From positions 1 to 36,172 of the forward strand of contig JANXYY010000150.1 in NCBI GenBank assembly GCA_025355805.1: a DNA stretch of 36,172 nucleotides. The letters run 5' to 3'. Made by a program: the position numbers and the translations under genes. Of the stretch, positions 8,789 through 16,215 are shown piece by piece; within the stretch, counting starts at the first letter, position 1, and the number at the start of each line of letters is the position of its first letter. The notes under the pieces were generated by a model. The model worked only from the letters and a program-made list of their open reading frames with translations. It searched no databases and was not told the origin of the DNA. The stretch is from Actinomycetes bacterium (GTDB taxonomy: Bacteria; Actinomycetota; Actinomycetes; Nanopelagicales; Nanopelagicaceae).

Positions 8789-9666
8789 TACATTTCTCGC
8801 TTTGGTGCCGATTTCAGGCTCACGATTGTGGTGATCACAAGGGTTGCTACGACCACACCGAGACTTAATGCGGTGCCAATTTGAGGCACGGCAATTCCCA
8901 CCCCAACCAAAGCTTCAGCAATTAATTTGATGCCGATGAATGCAAGGATTACCGCTAATCCCTTCGAAAGATGGACTAGGCGTTCCACAAGGCCGCCAAG
9001 CAGTACATAGAGTTGCCGAAGCCCCATAAGGGCGAACGCGTTTGCCGTGAATACGATGTAGGGATCCTGGGTTAGACCGAAGATCGCGGGGATCGAATCA
9101 AGTGCGAATAGAAGATCGGTGGTGCCGATCGCAACGACGGCAATCCCAAATGTACCCAGTCGTCGACGCCGAAAAAACGCTACTGCCCTCCCCTCTTTCC
9201 AATCTTCATCTCCACCCCCTTTGTAGAGTAGCCGAGCCGCAGTCACCAACAAGAAGGCTCCGAAAATAAAGAATACCCAGATGAATCGATGGATCAATAA
9301 TGCTCCGACAGTGATGAAAATTCCGCGAAACACGAGAGCCAGGGCAATCCCGATTAGAAGTACTGTTTGAATCGATTTTTTTGCAACGCGTAATCGAGAA
9401 AAAATGATTAAGAAGACAAAGAGATTATCAACAGAGAGTGAATACTCTGTTAGCCAACCTGCAACAAATTCACCCGCGGATTCCCGCGAAAGGGTAAATG
9501 CGAGGGAGAGCGCGAATCCAAGGGCAAGCAGAACGTAAAAAACCACCCAGAGAACGGCTTCGCGTATTTGAACTTCGCGAGGCTTTCGGGCTGCTAGGTA
9601 AAAATCGACACTGATAACTCCCAATAGTGCCACTAGCGTCCAGATCCAAATTGTTAAGTTTGCCAA
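8788..9666 (-). CDS. TerC family integral membrane protein
   Basis: A hydrophobic protein of 292 residues with about eight or nine membrane segments. It carries the two acidic TerC motifs, SVDNLFVFLIIFSRL near residue 78 and DLLFALDSIPAIF near 187. TerC/Alx proteins are linked to tellurite resistance and manganese export, often supporting metal loading of exported proteins. The substrate here is inferred only from the family. The start is TTG at 9666, one base after the uvrB stop, so the gene is coupled to uvrB. The cytoplasmic loop GGGDEDWKEGRAVAFFRRRR separates the two halves. The downstream DUF5522 gene overlaps its stop. Confidence 0.9.
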   Translation of the reverse strand: MANLTIWIWTLVALLGVISVDFYLAARKPREVQIREAVLWVVFYVLLALGFALSLAFTLSRESAGEFVAGWLTEYSLSVDNLFVFLIIFSRLRVAKKSIQTVLLIGIALALVFRGIFITVGALLIHRFIWVFFIFGAFLLVTAARLLYKGGGDEDWKEGRAVAFFRRRRLGTFGIAVVAIGTTDLLFALDSIPAIFGLTQDPYIVFTANAFALMGLRQLYVLLGGLVERLVHLSKGLAVILAFIGIKLIAEALVGVGIAVPQIGTALSLGVVVATLVITTIVSLKSAPKREM

Positions 9667-9667
9667 A

Positions 9668-11737
9668 TCAAATGCCTGCCTCTTGCATCCCGCGTAGTTC
9701 CTTCTTCAACTCAGCTACTTCATCGCGGATACGCGCTGCCAATTCAAACTGAAGTCCAGCCGCCGCCGAATGCATTTGATCAGTAAGTGAGGAGATTAGC
9801 GCGCTCAACTCTTGAATTGGCATTGAAGCCAACTCCTTCGCGTGGAGCCCGGAACTAACCTTCGCCTTTCCAATTCGCCCGATCAGGGCCTGTGTATCTA
9901 CATCCTCGCGCGCCAACATTTCGGTGATGTCGGAGATTCGCTTCCTCAACGGCTGAGGATCTATTCCACGTTCGGCGTTGTACGCCACCTGAATCTCCCG
10001 ACGGCGGTTAGTTTCGTCGACAGCCTTCTTCATCGAGGGAGTGATGGAATCGGCATACATGTGAACTTCACCGGACACATTGCGGGCCGCGCGTCCGATG
10101 GTCTGAATCAGCGACGTGGCAGAGCGGAGAAATCCTTCTTTATCAGCATCAAGGATCGCCACCAACGAGACCTCGGGAAGATCAAGGCCTTCCCTTAGCA
10201 AGTTGATACCAATCAAAACATCAAAAATTCCGAGTCGAAGTTCGCGCAGCAATTCTATCCGCCGGAGGGTATCGACCTCGGAGTGGAGATACCGGACGCG
10301 AATTCCAATCTCAAGAAGATAATCGGTGAGATCCTCCGACATCTTTTTGGTGAGAGTTGTGACCAGTACTCTTTCGTTTCGTGCCGCGCGAATCTTAATT
10401 TCGTGGATCAAGTCATCTATTTGACCTTTTGTTGGCTTCAACACGATTTGCGGATCCACCAGACCCGTGGGTCTGATTACCTGTTCTACAACATCGCCAT
10501 CGACCTTCGCCAGCTCGTAACGCCCTGGCGTCGCGGATAAAAAAACAGTTTGAGATATTCGTTCGACAAATTCGCTCCACTTAAGTGGGCGATTATCGAG
10601 GGCGCTTGGCAATCGAAATCCGTGTTCGATCAGAGTGCGTTTACGCGATGCATCCCCTTCAAACATCGCTCCTATTTGGGGGACTGTCACGTGCGATTCA
10701 TCGATAACCAGCAGAAAGTCTTCTGGGAAGTAGTCGATGAGACAGTGCGGCGCAGAGCCTGCCGGGCGATTGTCAATGTGCCTCGAATAATTTTCAATAC
10801 CAGAGCAAAATCCAACCTGTCGCATCATCTCAAGGTCGTAGGTCGTCCGCATTTTCAACCTTTGCGCCTCGAGGAGTTTGCCTTGTTGGGCGAACTCGGC
10901 AAGTCTCTCAGCGAGTTCGATCTCAATTGCGGCCGCCGCTCGATCCATTCGTTCTGGCCCGGCTACATAATGGGTTGCCGGGAACACATACATCTCTTGC
11001 TCCTCACGAACCACCTCGCCGGTGAGTGGGTTCAAAGTGAGCAGGCGCTCTATTTCGTCGCCAAACATTTCGATGCGGAGAGCCAACTCTTCGTAGACGG
11101 GAATGATCTCGATCGTGTCGCCACGCACTCTAAAGGTGCCTCGCGCGAAAGCGATGTCGTTACGCGAGTATTGAATATCGACGAATTTGCGTAGAAGCTG
11201 ATTCCTTTCGATCCGATCACCGACTGCCAGGCGAACCATCCGATCTACATATTCCTCCGGCGTGCCTAGGCCATAGATGCAAGAAACCGTGGCCACTACG
11301 ACGACATCGCGACGAGTCAGGAGAGAGTGGGTGGCTGAGTATCGAAGTCGCTCAACCTCTGCGTTCACCGAGGAATCTTTTTCAATAAACGTGTCCGTCT
11401 GCGGGACGTAAGCTTCCGGCTGGTAATAGTCATAATACGAGACGAAATATTCAACGGCATTGTTTGGAAGCAGTTCGCGAAATTCATTGGCCAATTGGGC
11501 CGCGAGCGTCTTGTTTGGTGCAATCACCAAAGTGGGACGCTGCAATTTTTCAATGAGCCAAGCCGACGTAGCTGATTTTCCGGTGCCCGTCGCGCCAAGC
11601 AGAACGACATTTTGCTCACCGGCTTCAATTCGCTTTACCAAGTCTGCGATTGCTCGAGGCTGATCACCGGCTGGAACATAGTCGCTGATCACTTCAAAGG
11701 GATGAACCCGTCGACGAAGTAGATCAATTGGCCGCAC
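9668..11737 (-). CDS. uvrB: Excinuclease ABC subunit B
   Basis: The 689-residue protein is a superfamily 2 helicase-like repair protein. It has Walker [14 protein letters not shown] near residue 48, the damage-probing beta-hairpin region [14 protein letters not shown] near 100, Walker B VIDESHVT near 347, motif [11 protein letters not shown] near 545, and a C-terminal UVR domain ([24 protein letters not shown]) that binds UvrC. It loads at lesions delivered by UvrA. The GTG at 11737 is preceded by TAAACT six bases upstream, giving a leaderless promoter in the 12-base coaE-uvrB gap, so it can be expressed separately from coaE. Confidence 0.98.
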   Translation of the reverse strand: MRPIDLLRRRVHPFEVISDYVPAGDQPRAIADLVKRIEAGEQNVVLLGATGTGKSATSAWLIEKLQRPTLVIAPNKTLAAQLANEFRELLPNNAVEYFVSYYDYYQPEAYVPQTDTFIEKDSSVNAEVERLRYSATHSLLTRRDVVVVATVSCIYGLGTPEEYVDRMVRLAVGDRIERNQLLRKFVDIQYSRNDIAFARGTFRVRGDTIEIIPVYEELALRIEMFGDEIERLLTLNPLTGEVVREEQEMYVFPATHYVAGPERMDRAAAAIEIELAERLAEFAQQGKLLEAQRLKMRTTYDLEMMRQVGFCSGIENYSRHIDNRPAGSAPHCLIDYFPEDFLLVIDESHVTVPQIGAMFEGDASRKRTLIEHGFRLPSALDNRPLKWSEFVERISQTVFLSATPGRYELAKVDGDVVEQVIRPTGLVDPQIVLKPTKGQIDDLIHEIKIRAARNERVLVTTLTKKMSEDLTDYLLEIGIRVRYLHSEVDTLRRIELLRELRLGIFDVLIGINLLREGLDLPEVSLVAILDADKEGFLRSATSLIQTIGRAARNVSGEVHMYADSITPSMKKAVDETNRRREIQVAYNAERGIDPQPLRKRISDITEMLAREDVDTQALIGRIGKAKVSSGLHAKELASMPIQELSALISSLTDQMHSAAAGLQFELAARIRDEVAELKKELRGMQEAGI

Positions 11738-11743
11738 GATCAG

Positions 11744-11749
11744 AGTTTA
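11744..11749 (-). promoter_or_regulatory. -10 hexamer for uvrB
   Basis: TAAACT on the minus strand, then six bases (CTGATC), then GTG at 11737. No Shine-Dalgarno is present. The hexamer begins right after the coaE stop codon. Confidence 0.5.
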
Positions 11750-12625
11750 CTATCTCGAGACAACGAGCCGAAGTGGCCGTCCCGGATCCGCGGAGGTGAA
11801 GCATCGACCAGGCTCGGTTTGGATGAAGCCGAGGTGTCCAAGTTTCTTTGCCAAATCGTTGGCTTCGCTTGCAAATCGCAATTCGGTCATCGAACAGACG
11901 CTTACTTTGCCGTCGATTGCTTTTGCAATTCGATTCGCAATTCGTGCGATCTGAGCTTCCAGAGGCAATTGGTTCGGCAAGAGGTCGCCCTCCATCCATT
12001 CGGGCTCGGCTGGTAACCCAGCCATCAGATTCTCGGAGAATTTTCTTAGCCGCAAGTCCCAGGTTGCCTTGATCGCCTGCGCTAAGTCAGGGGCCCGTGT
12101 GGCGTTTGAGAGAATAATGTCCGCGATCGTCCTCCGCTGCTCGTTGGTAGCTTGTTCGGCAATTCGAGCCATCGACTGAGCTTGAGTGAAACCTCGCTTT
12201 GCCAATCGTTCAATCCGAACAGAAAGCGGAGTTTCAATTACGATTACAAGTTGAAACTCTTCAGACCGATCAACTTCTACCAAAAGCGGGATCTCATAAA
12301 TCACTACGGCGCTATCCGGCAACTCTGCGACGCGTTCCTTAAACGCACGCTGCACCTCTGGATGAACGATCGATTCTAAAATACGTCGTTCAACTGGATC
12401 CCGGAAAATAATTTCCGCTAGAGCCGCCCGATTCAGCGAACCATCCTCTGCGATTACCGCAGATCCAAAATGTTTCTCGACCCTAGCTAGACCGCGAGTG
12501 CCAATGGCCAGGCTCTCCTTCGCCAAGACATCTGCTTCAATGACGTACGCGCCAAGTTCTCTGAACGTCGTGGCGGCGGCAGACTTTCCCGAACCAAGAC
12601 CGCCGGTGAGTGCGACCAAGAGCAT
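11750..12625 (-). CDS. coaE: Dephospho-CoA kinase with a degenerate C-terminal extension
   Basis: CoaE phosphorylates dephospho-CoA in the last step of CoA synthesis. The P-loop GGLGSGKSAAA starts at residue 8. Other kinase blocks are YVIEADVLAKE, the LESIVHPEVQRAF region, VVIYEIPLLVE and RIADIILSNA-like IADIILSNATRA. The kinase core ends near residue 200, but the protein runs to 291. Actinobacterial CoaE often carries a C-terminal GrpB (UPF0157) domain of about 180-200 residues. Here about 90 residues remain, ending TSADPGRPLRLVVSR, which resembles the SADPGRP segment of GrpB, so the domain looks eroded. The ATG at 12625 lies seven bases after a TAGACT hexamer inside the rpsA terminator. Confidence 0.93.
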   Translation of the reverse strand: MLLVALTGGLGSGKSAAATTFRELGAYVIEADVLAKESLAIGTRGLARVEKHFGSAVIAEDGSLNRAALAEIIFRDPVERRILESIVHPEVQRAFKERVAELPDSAVVIYEIPLLVEVDRSEEFQLVIVIETPLSVRIERLAKRGFTQAQSMARIAEQATNEQRRTIADIILSNATRAPDLAQAIKATWDLRLRKFSENLMAGLPAEPEWMEGDLLPNQLPLEAQIARIANRIAKAIDGKVSVCSMTELRFASEANDLAKKLGHLGFIQTEPGRCFTSADPGRPLRLVVSR

Positions 12626-12665
12626 AGAAAAGAGTCTAGGTGGTGTCAGTCGACACCACCTAGAC
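12626..12665 (-). terminator. Rho-independent terminator of rpsA
   Basis: On the minus strand a perfect 14-bp stem, GTCTAGGTGGTGTC and GACACCACCTAGAC with a four-base loop (arms 12652-12665 and 12634-12647), is followed by the T-rich tail TCTTTTCT. It starts three bases after the rpsA stop and its tail runs directly into the coaE start codon. Confidence 0.9.
12633..12638 (-). promoter_or_regulatory. -10 hexamer for coaE inside the rpsA terminator
   Basis: TAGACT on the minus strand uses the last five bases of the terminator's descending arm plus the first T of the tail. Seven bases follow (CTTTTCT), then the coaE ATG. A leaderless start is suggested. No -35 is obvious because the upstream bases are terminator stem. 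Confidence 0.45.
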
Positions 12666-12668
12666 GAA

Positions 12669-14099
12669 TTACTGTCCCGCTAGTTTATCCCGAAGACTTT
12701 CCAGAGCGGCGTCAGTTGCCAAAGTCCCCGCTGCCTCTCCCTCTCCGGATGAGTACGAAGTCTCATTCGAGGAAGCTGCTGCTTCATCTGCGACCTTGGC
12801 CTCAGCGATCTGGCGCTTGTGCGCTTCGAAACGTGATTGCGCTTCCGCGTATTCACCCTCCCACGCTTCGCGTTCTTTATCGAAGCCTGGCTTCCACTCG
12901 TTGGTCTCTGAGTCGAAACCTTCAGGGTAGATGTAGTTCCCCTGCTCGTCGTAGTGCGCGGACATTCCGTAGGCGGTCGGATCAAATGCTTCGACGTGCG
13001 TATCCCCATGCTCGTTGGCTTGCTTCAACGATAATGAAATACGGCGACGCTCTAGATCAATGTCGATCACCTTTACGAAAAGCTCATCCCCCACTTGGAC
13101 AACCTGCTCGGGAATCTCGACGTGGCGCTCAGCGAGTTCGGAGATGTGCACTAAACCTTCAATACCTTCGTGAACTCGGACGAATGCGCCAAACGGTACG
13201 AGTTTGGTTACTTGTCCTGGCACGACTTGGTTGATGGTGTGAGTCCGCGCAAACTGTTGCCAAGGATCTTCTTGCGTGGCCTTCAACGAAAGTGAAACCC
13301 GCTCGCGATCAAAGTCGACATCGAGGACCTCGACGGTGACTGGAGTTCCAACTTCTACTACCTCACTGGGGTGATCGATGTGCTTCCAAGAAAGTTCAGA
13401 GACGTGAACTAGGCCATCAACACCACCAAGATCGACGAATGCGCCGAAATTCACGATGGAGGAGATGACCCCACTTCGTACTTGACCCTTCTGGAGTTGG
13501 TTCAAGAATGTAGTGCGGCTCTCCGACTGGGTCTGCTCAAGCCAGGCACGTCGGGAAAGCACCACGTTGTTGCGGTTCTTGTCCAGTTCGATAATTTTCG
13601 CTTCGATTTCCTTGCCGATGTACGGGGCAAGATCGCGTACTCGACGCATTTCGACAAGCGATGCAGGCAGGAAGCCACGAAGCCCAATATCGACGATAAG
13701 TCCGCCCTTAACGACCTCAATGACCGTTCCAGTAACGACTTCGTCATTCTCCTTCTTCGATTCGATCGTGCCCCAGGCGCGTTCATACTGGGCGCGCTTC
13801 TTGGACAGGATCAGTCGGCCTTCTTTATCCTCTTTCTGAAGCACAAGCGCTTCGACTTGGTCCCCAACTTTGACTACATCGTTGGGATCTATGTCGTGCT
13901 TGATTGAGAGTTCACGTGAGGGGATAACACCCTCGGTCTTATATCCGATGTCTAGAAGAACTTCGTCTCGGTCGACCTTTACAACGGTCCCGGCGACGAT
14001 ATCTCCGTCGTTGAAATATTTGATGGTGCCGTCAATTGCGGCGAGGAAATCTTCGGCCGTTCCGATGTCGTTAACGGCCACTACTGGGCTGGTGGACAA
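12669..14099 (-). CDS. rpsA: 30S ribosomal protein S1
   Basis: The 476-residue protein has four S1 RNA-binding repeats, starting near residues 35, 120, 205 and 290 (for example GDIVAGTVVKVDRDEVLLDIGYKTEGVIPS and VPGQVTKLVPFGAFVRVHEGIEGLVHISEL). An acidic, low-complexity C-terminus follows, as is usual for actinobacterial S1. It helps the 30S subunit bind mRNA. The start is TTG at 14099, with GGAG four bases upstream, which is slightly close; a GTG six codons in is an alternative. A promoter TTCACG-18-TAATTT lies upstream and a strong terminator follows. The gene is divergent from a methyltransferase. Confidence 0.97.
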   Translation of the reverse strand: MSTSPVVAVNDIGTAEDFLAAIDGTIKYFNDGDIVAGTVVKVDRDEVLLDIGYKTEGVIPSRELSIKHDIDPNDVVKVGDQVEALVLQKEDKEGRLILSKKRAQYERAWGTIESKKENDEVVTGTVIEVVKGGLIVDIGLRGFLPASLVEMRRVRDLAPYIGKEIEAKIIELDKNRNNVVLSRRAWLEQTQSESRTTFLNQLQKGQVRSGVISSIVNFGAFVDLGGVDGLVHVSELSWKHIDHPSEVVEVGTPVTVEVLDVDFDRERVSLSLKATQEDPWQQFARTHTINQVVPGQVTKLVPFGAFVRVHEGIEGLVHISELAERHVEIPEQVVQVGDELFVKVIDIDLERRRISLSLKQANEHGDTHVEAFDPTAYGMSAHYDEQGNYIYPEGFDSETNEWKPGFDKEREAWEGEYAEAQSRFEAHKRQIAEAKVADEAAASSNETSYSSGEGEAAGTLATDAALESLRDKLAGQ

Positions 14100-14120
14100 A
14101 ATTCTCCGATTGTGGACAGG

Positions 14121-14150
14121 AAATTAGTGGGATGAGATTCACCCCGTGAA
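14121..14150 (-). promoter_or_regulatory. Candidate rpsA promoter
   Basis: On the minus strand TTCACG (14145-14150), an 18-base spacer and TAATTT (14121-14126). Transcription would start near 14114, giving a leader of about 15 bases that contains the GGAG ribosome binding site (14104-14107). Confidence 0.4.
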
Positions 14151-14166
14151 AGGTGAACGATACGGT
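14138..14166 (+). promoter_or_regulatory. Candidate methyltransferase promoter overlapping the rpsA promoter
   Basis: TTCACC (14138-14143), a 17-base spacer and TACGGT (14161-14166). The -35 lies within the spacer of the opposing rpsA promoter. The spacer contains palindromes (TTCAC-CCC-GTGAA, 14138-14150; TTCACC-N8-GGTGAA, 14138-14157) that could be an operator. Confidence 0.35.
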
Positions 14167-14199
14167 TTGCCCTAAAGCAGCGTCAATTTGGGGTGTTTT

Positions 14200-14967
14200 A
14201 TGGCAGGTCTTGCGCGTCGCGACGTGGATGGCGATATCTCGGCGCGCGCCGCTCGAGCCTGGTGGGATGCCCATGCACGCCAATATTTGCTTGAGCATGG
14301 CACTTTCTTGGACGCCGGGCTGATCTGGGGTCCTGAGGGTGCCAACGAATTGGAGTTGGCAATATTGGCCCCGTACGACGGGTCCGTGGGCCTTGAAATA
14401 GGCTCAGGTGCCGCTCAGGGTGCCGCGTATCTCGCCACGCTAGGCGCCCGAGTCATCGCAGCGGATATCTCGTTTGAAATGTTAAAAGGCGCCAAGCACG
14501 ATTTGCTCGTCCAAACGGATGGTCGGCTACTCCCCTTTCCTGATGAGATTTTTGATTTCGTATTTTCCGCTTACGGCGCACTGCCATTTCTTCCAGATGC
14601 GGGAAGGGTTCTCGCGGAATGGCGCAGAGTTATCAAACCGGGTGGACGTCTCGTCTTTTCGGTAACGCATCCGATTCGCTGGGCATTTCCTGATTCCCCG
14701 AATTCGGACGGATTAACCGCATCAGGATCATATTTTGATCGTCGTCCTTACGTCGAAGAAAATGATCTTGGAGAAGTTATCTACACCGAACATCATCGGA
14801 CCATCGGCGATTGGATAGGCGCGATTAACGTCGCGGAATTGCAACTAATCAGACTGATCGAACCGGAATGGAAATCGTCGAATGCCCAAATTTGGGGTGG
14901 CTGGAGTCCCCTACGCGGGGCACACCTCCCTGGGACGGCGATCTTCGCGTGTCAGCGCCCAAATTAG
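14200..14967 (+). CDS. Class I SAM-dependent methyltransferase
   Basis: A protein of 255 residues with the Rossmann SAM-binding motif I VGLEIGSGAAQGAAYLATLG near residue 63, the acidic motif II end VIAADIS, motif DEIFDFVFSAYGALPFLPD near 115, and the motif III-like region VIKPGGRLVFSVTHPIRW. The N-terminus (RDVDGDISARAARAWWDAHARQYLLEHGTF) is typical of an actinobacterial methyltransferase group found beside rpsA and polA. The substrate is unknown. I chose ATG at 14200 because GGGG lies six bases upstream; an in-frame TTG at 14188 is less likely. It is divergent from rpsA and is followed after 21 bases by the MFS gene. Confidence 0.88.
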   Translation: MAGLARRDVDGDISARAARAWWDAHARQYLLEHGTFLDAGLIWGPEGANELELAILAPYDGSVGLEIGSGAAQGAAYLATLGARVIAADISFEMLKGAKHDLLVQTDGRLLPFPDEIFDFVFSAYGALPFLPDAGRVLAEWRRVIKPGGRLVFSVTHPIRWAFPDSPNSDGLTASGSYFDRRPYVEENDLGEVIYTEHHRTIGDWIGAINVAELQLIRLIEPEWKSSNAQIWGGWSPLRGAHLPGTAIFACQRPN

Positions 14968-14976
14968 TTAAAGCAC

Positions 14977-14982
14977 TACGCT
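14977..14982 (+). promoter_or_regulatory. -10 hexamer for the MFS gene
   Basis: TACGCT, then six bases (CAATCA), then GTG at 14989. The spacing is leaderless and there is no Shine-Dalgarno. It lies in the 21-base gap after the methyltransferase stop. Confidence 0.5.
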
Positions 14983-14988
14983 CAATCA

Positions 14989-16215
14989 GTGGGCAATTAT
15001 CTGGAGGTCTTGCGTCATCGCGTTGCCCGTAATCTCCTGCTAAGCACGTTGCCGGCACGAGTGGCCTATTCAATGGTGGGACTCACCATATTTTTTCACG
15101 TCCAACACTCGATCCACTCAATTTCAACTGCAGGATTTGCGCTCGGTCTCAATGGAATCGCCGGTGCGATCACAGCTGGCGCGCGTGGATCGATCATGGA
15201 TCGGTATGGTCAACGGTGGCCCTTACGGGTCCTAGTGCCTTCCTATGCGACCTCGCTGATTGCCTTCTCATTCGTTAACACTCGGACCAGCCTCTTGGTG
15301 GTCGCAACAATTTTGGGAGCCAGCGCCCCGCCGATTAATCTTTCAGCGCGACCCCTATGGAAACACGCGGTGCCAAAGGAAATTCTTAGGGCAGCGTATG
15401 CAATCGACGCCACGGCGATGAATGGATCCGCAATCTTGGGTCCCGTTCTAGCAACCTCGATCTCCTTATCAATCGGCGCGGAATGGTCGTTGCGCCTCTG
15501 TGCGCTCCTCTTATTTATCGGCGGTACGGCGCTAGCCTCCCAATCCATTTCTAAGAAGTGGCTGCCTGAGGTGAAACCACCTGGTACCAGACCACTCTGG
15601 AAAGTTCCGGCAATGCGCCTACTCATGCTTGAAGGCGCGATCATTGGCTTCGGTTGGGGATCATTCGATGTCGGGGTTCCCGCAGCCGCGACCCTGGTAC
15701 ATCACCAATCTCTGAGTGGACCCATCTTCGCCGCACTCTCCTTCGGTACCGTGCTCGGCGGATTGGCAGGTGGTCTTTCTTCCCGGAAGATCTCCTCACT
15801 CAAGGGCATGCTCCTTTCGTACTTCGCGTGGGCGCTATCTGCGATTCCACTCTTCTTCGTATATCCGAGCTGGCAATTAATTTTGGTCGGATTTTTGATC
15901 GGAATCGCCGGTGGCCCAATGCAGATCTTCTATTGGGAAGTCATTGAAGCCGTGCGCCCCGCCGGAACCGCAGTTTCGGCACTCGCTTGGATCTGGGCGG
16001 TGGAAGGGACGTTCGCTTCATTCGGCTCGGCCATTAGCGGGAGCATCGCCGATCACTTTGGCGTTCGCTGGACCCTTTCGATAACTCCGGCGGCCATTCT
16101 GCTCGGGTTTTGCGTAATGATGTTTGGTCGGGGTCTGCTCGTTAAAGCGGATCGACGCCCAAGTGCAGAAAGCGATGAAGCCGCGATCGCAGCAAGTGAA
16201 GACCCAACTACTTAA
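14989..16215 (+). CDS. MFS family transporter
   Basis: A hydrophobic protein of 408 residues with roughly 11-12 membrane segments in two halves and a polar C-terminal tail (KADRRPSAESDEAAIAASEDPTT). The loop after the first pair of helices contains GARGSIMDRYGQRWPLRVL, a variant of the MFS loop 2-3 motif (G-x3-D-R-x-G-x-R/K). The substrate cannot be read from the sequence; drug or metabolite export is only a family-level possibility. GTG at 14989 is favoured because a -10 hexamer ends six bases before it. The stop codon TAA (16213-16215) overlaps the polA stop on the other strand. Confidence 0.85.
   Translation: MGNYLEVLRHRVARNLLLSTLPARVAYSMVGLTIFFHVQHSIHSISTAGFALGLNGIAGAITAGARGSIMDRYGQRWPLRVLVPSYATSLIAFSFVNTRTSLLVVATILGASAPPINLSARPLWKHAVPKEILRAAYAIDATAMNGSAILGPVLATSISLSIGAEWSLRLCALLLFIGGTALASQSISKKWLPEVKPPGTRPLWKVPAMRLLMLEGAIIGFGWGSFDVGVPAAATLVHHQSLSGPIFAALSFGTVLGGLAGGLSSRKISSLKGMLLSYFAWALSAIPLFFVYPSWQLILVGFLIGIAGGPMQIFYWEVIEAVRPAGTAVSALAWIWAVEGTFASFGSAISGSIADHFGVRWTLSITPAAILLGFCVMMFGRGLLVKADRRPSAESDEAAIAASEDPTT

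Noticed and set aside
10550-11194. Open frame of 214 codons on the plus strand opposite uvrB
   Set aside because: It is fully antisense to conserved uvrB sequence and shows no recognisable domain or promoter.
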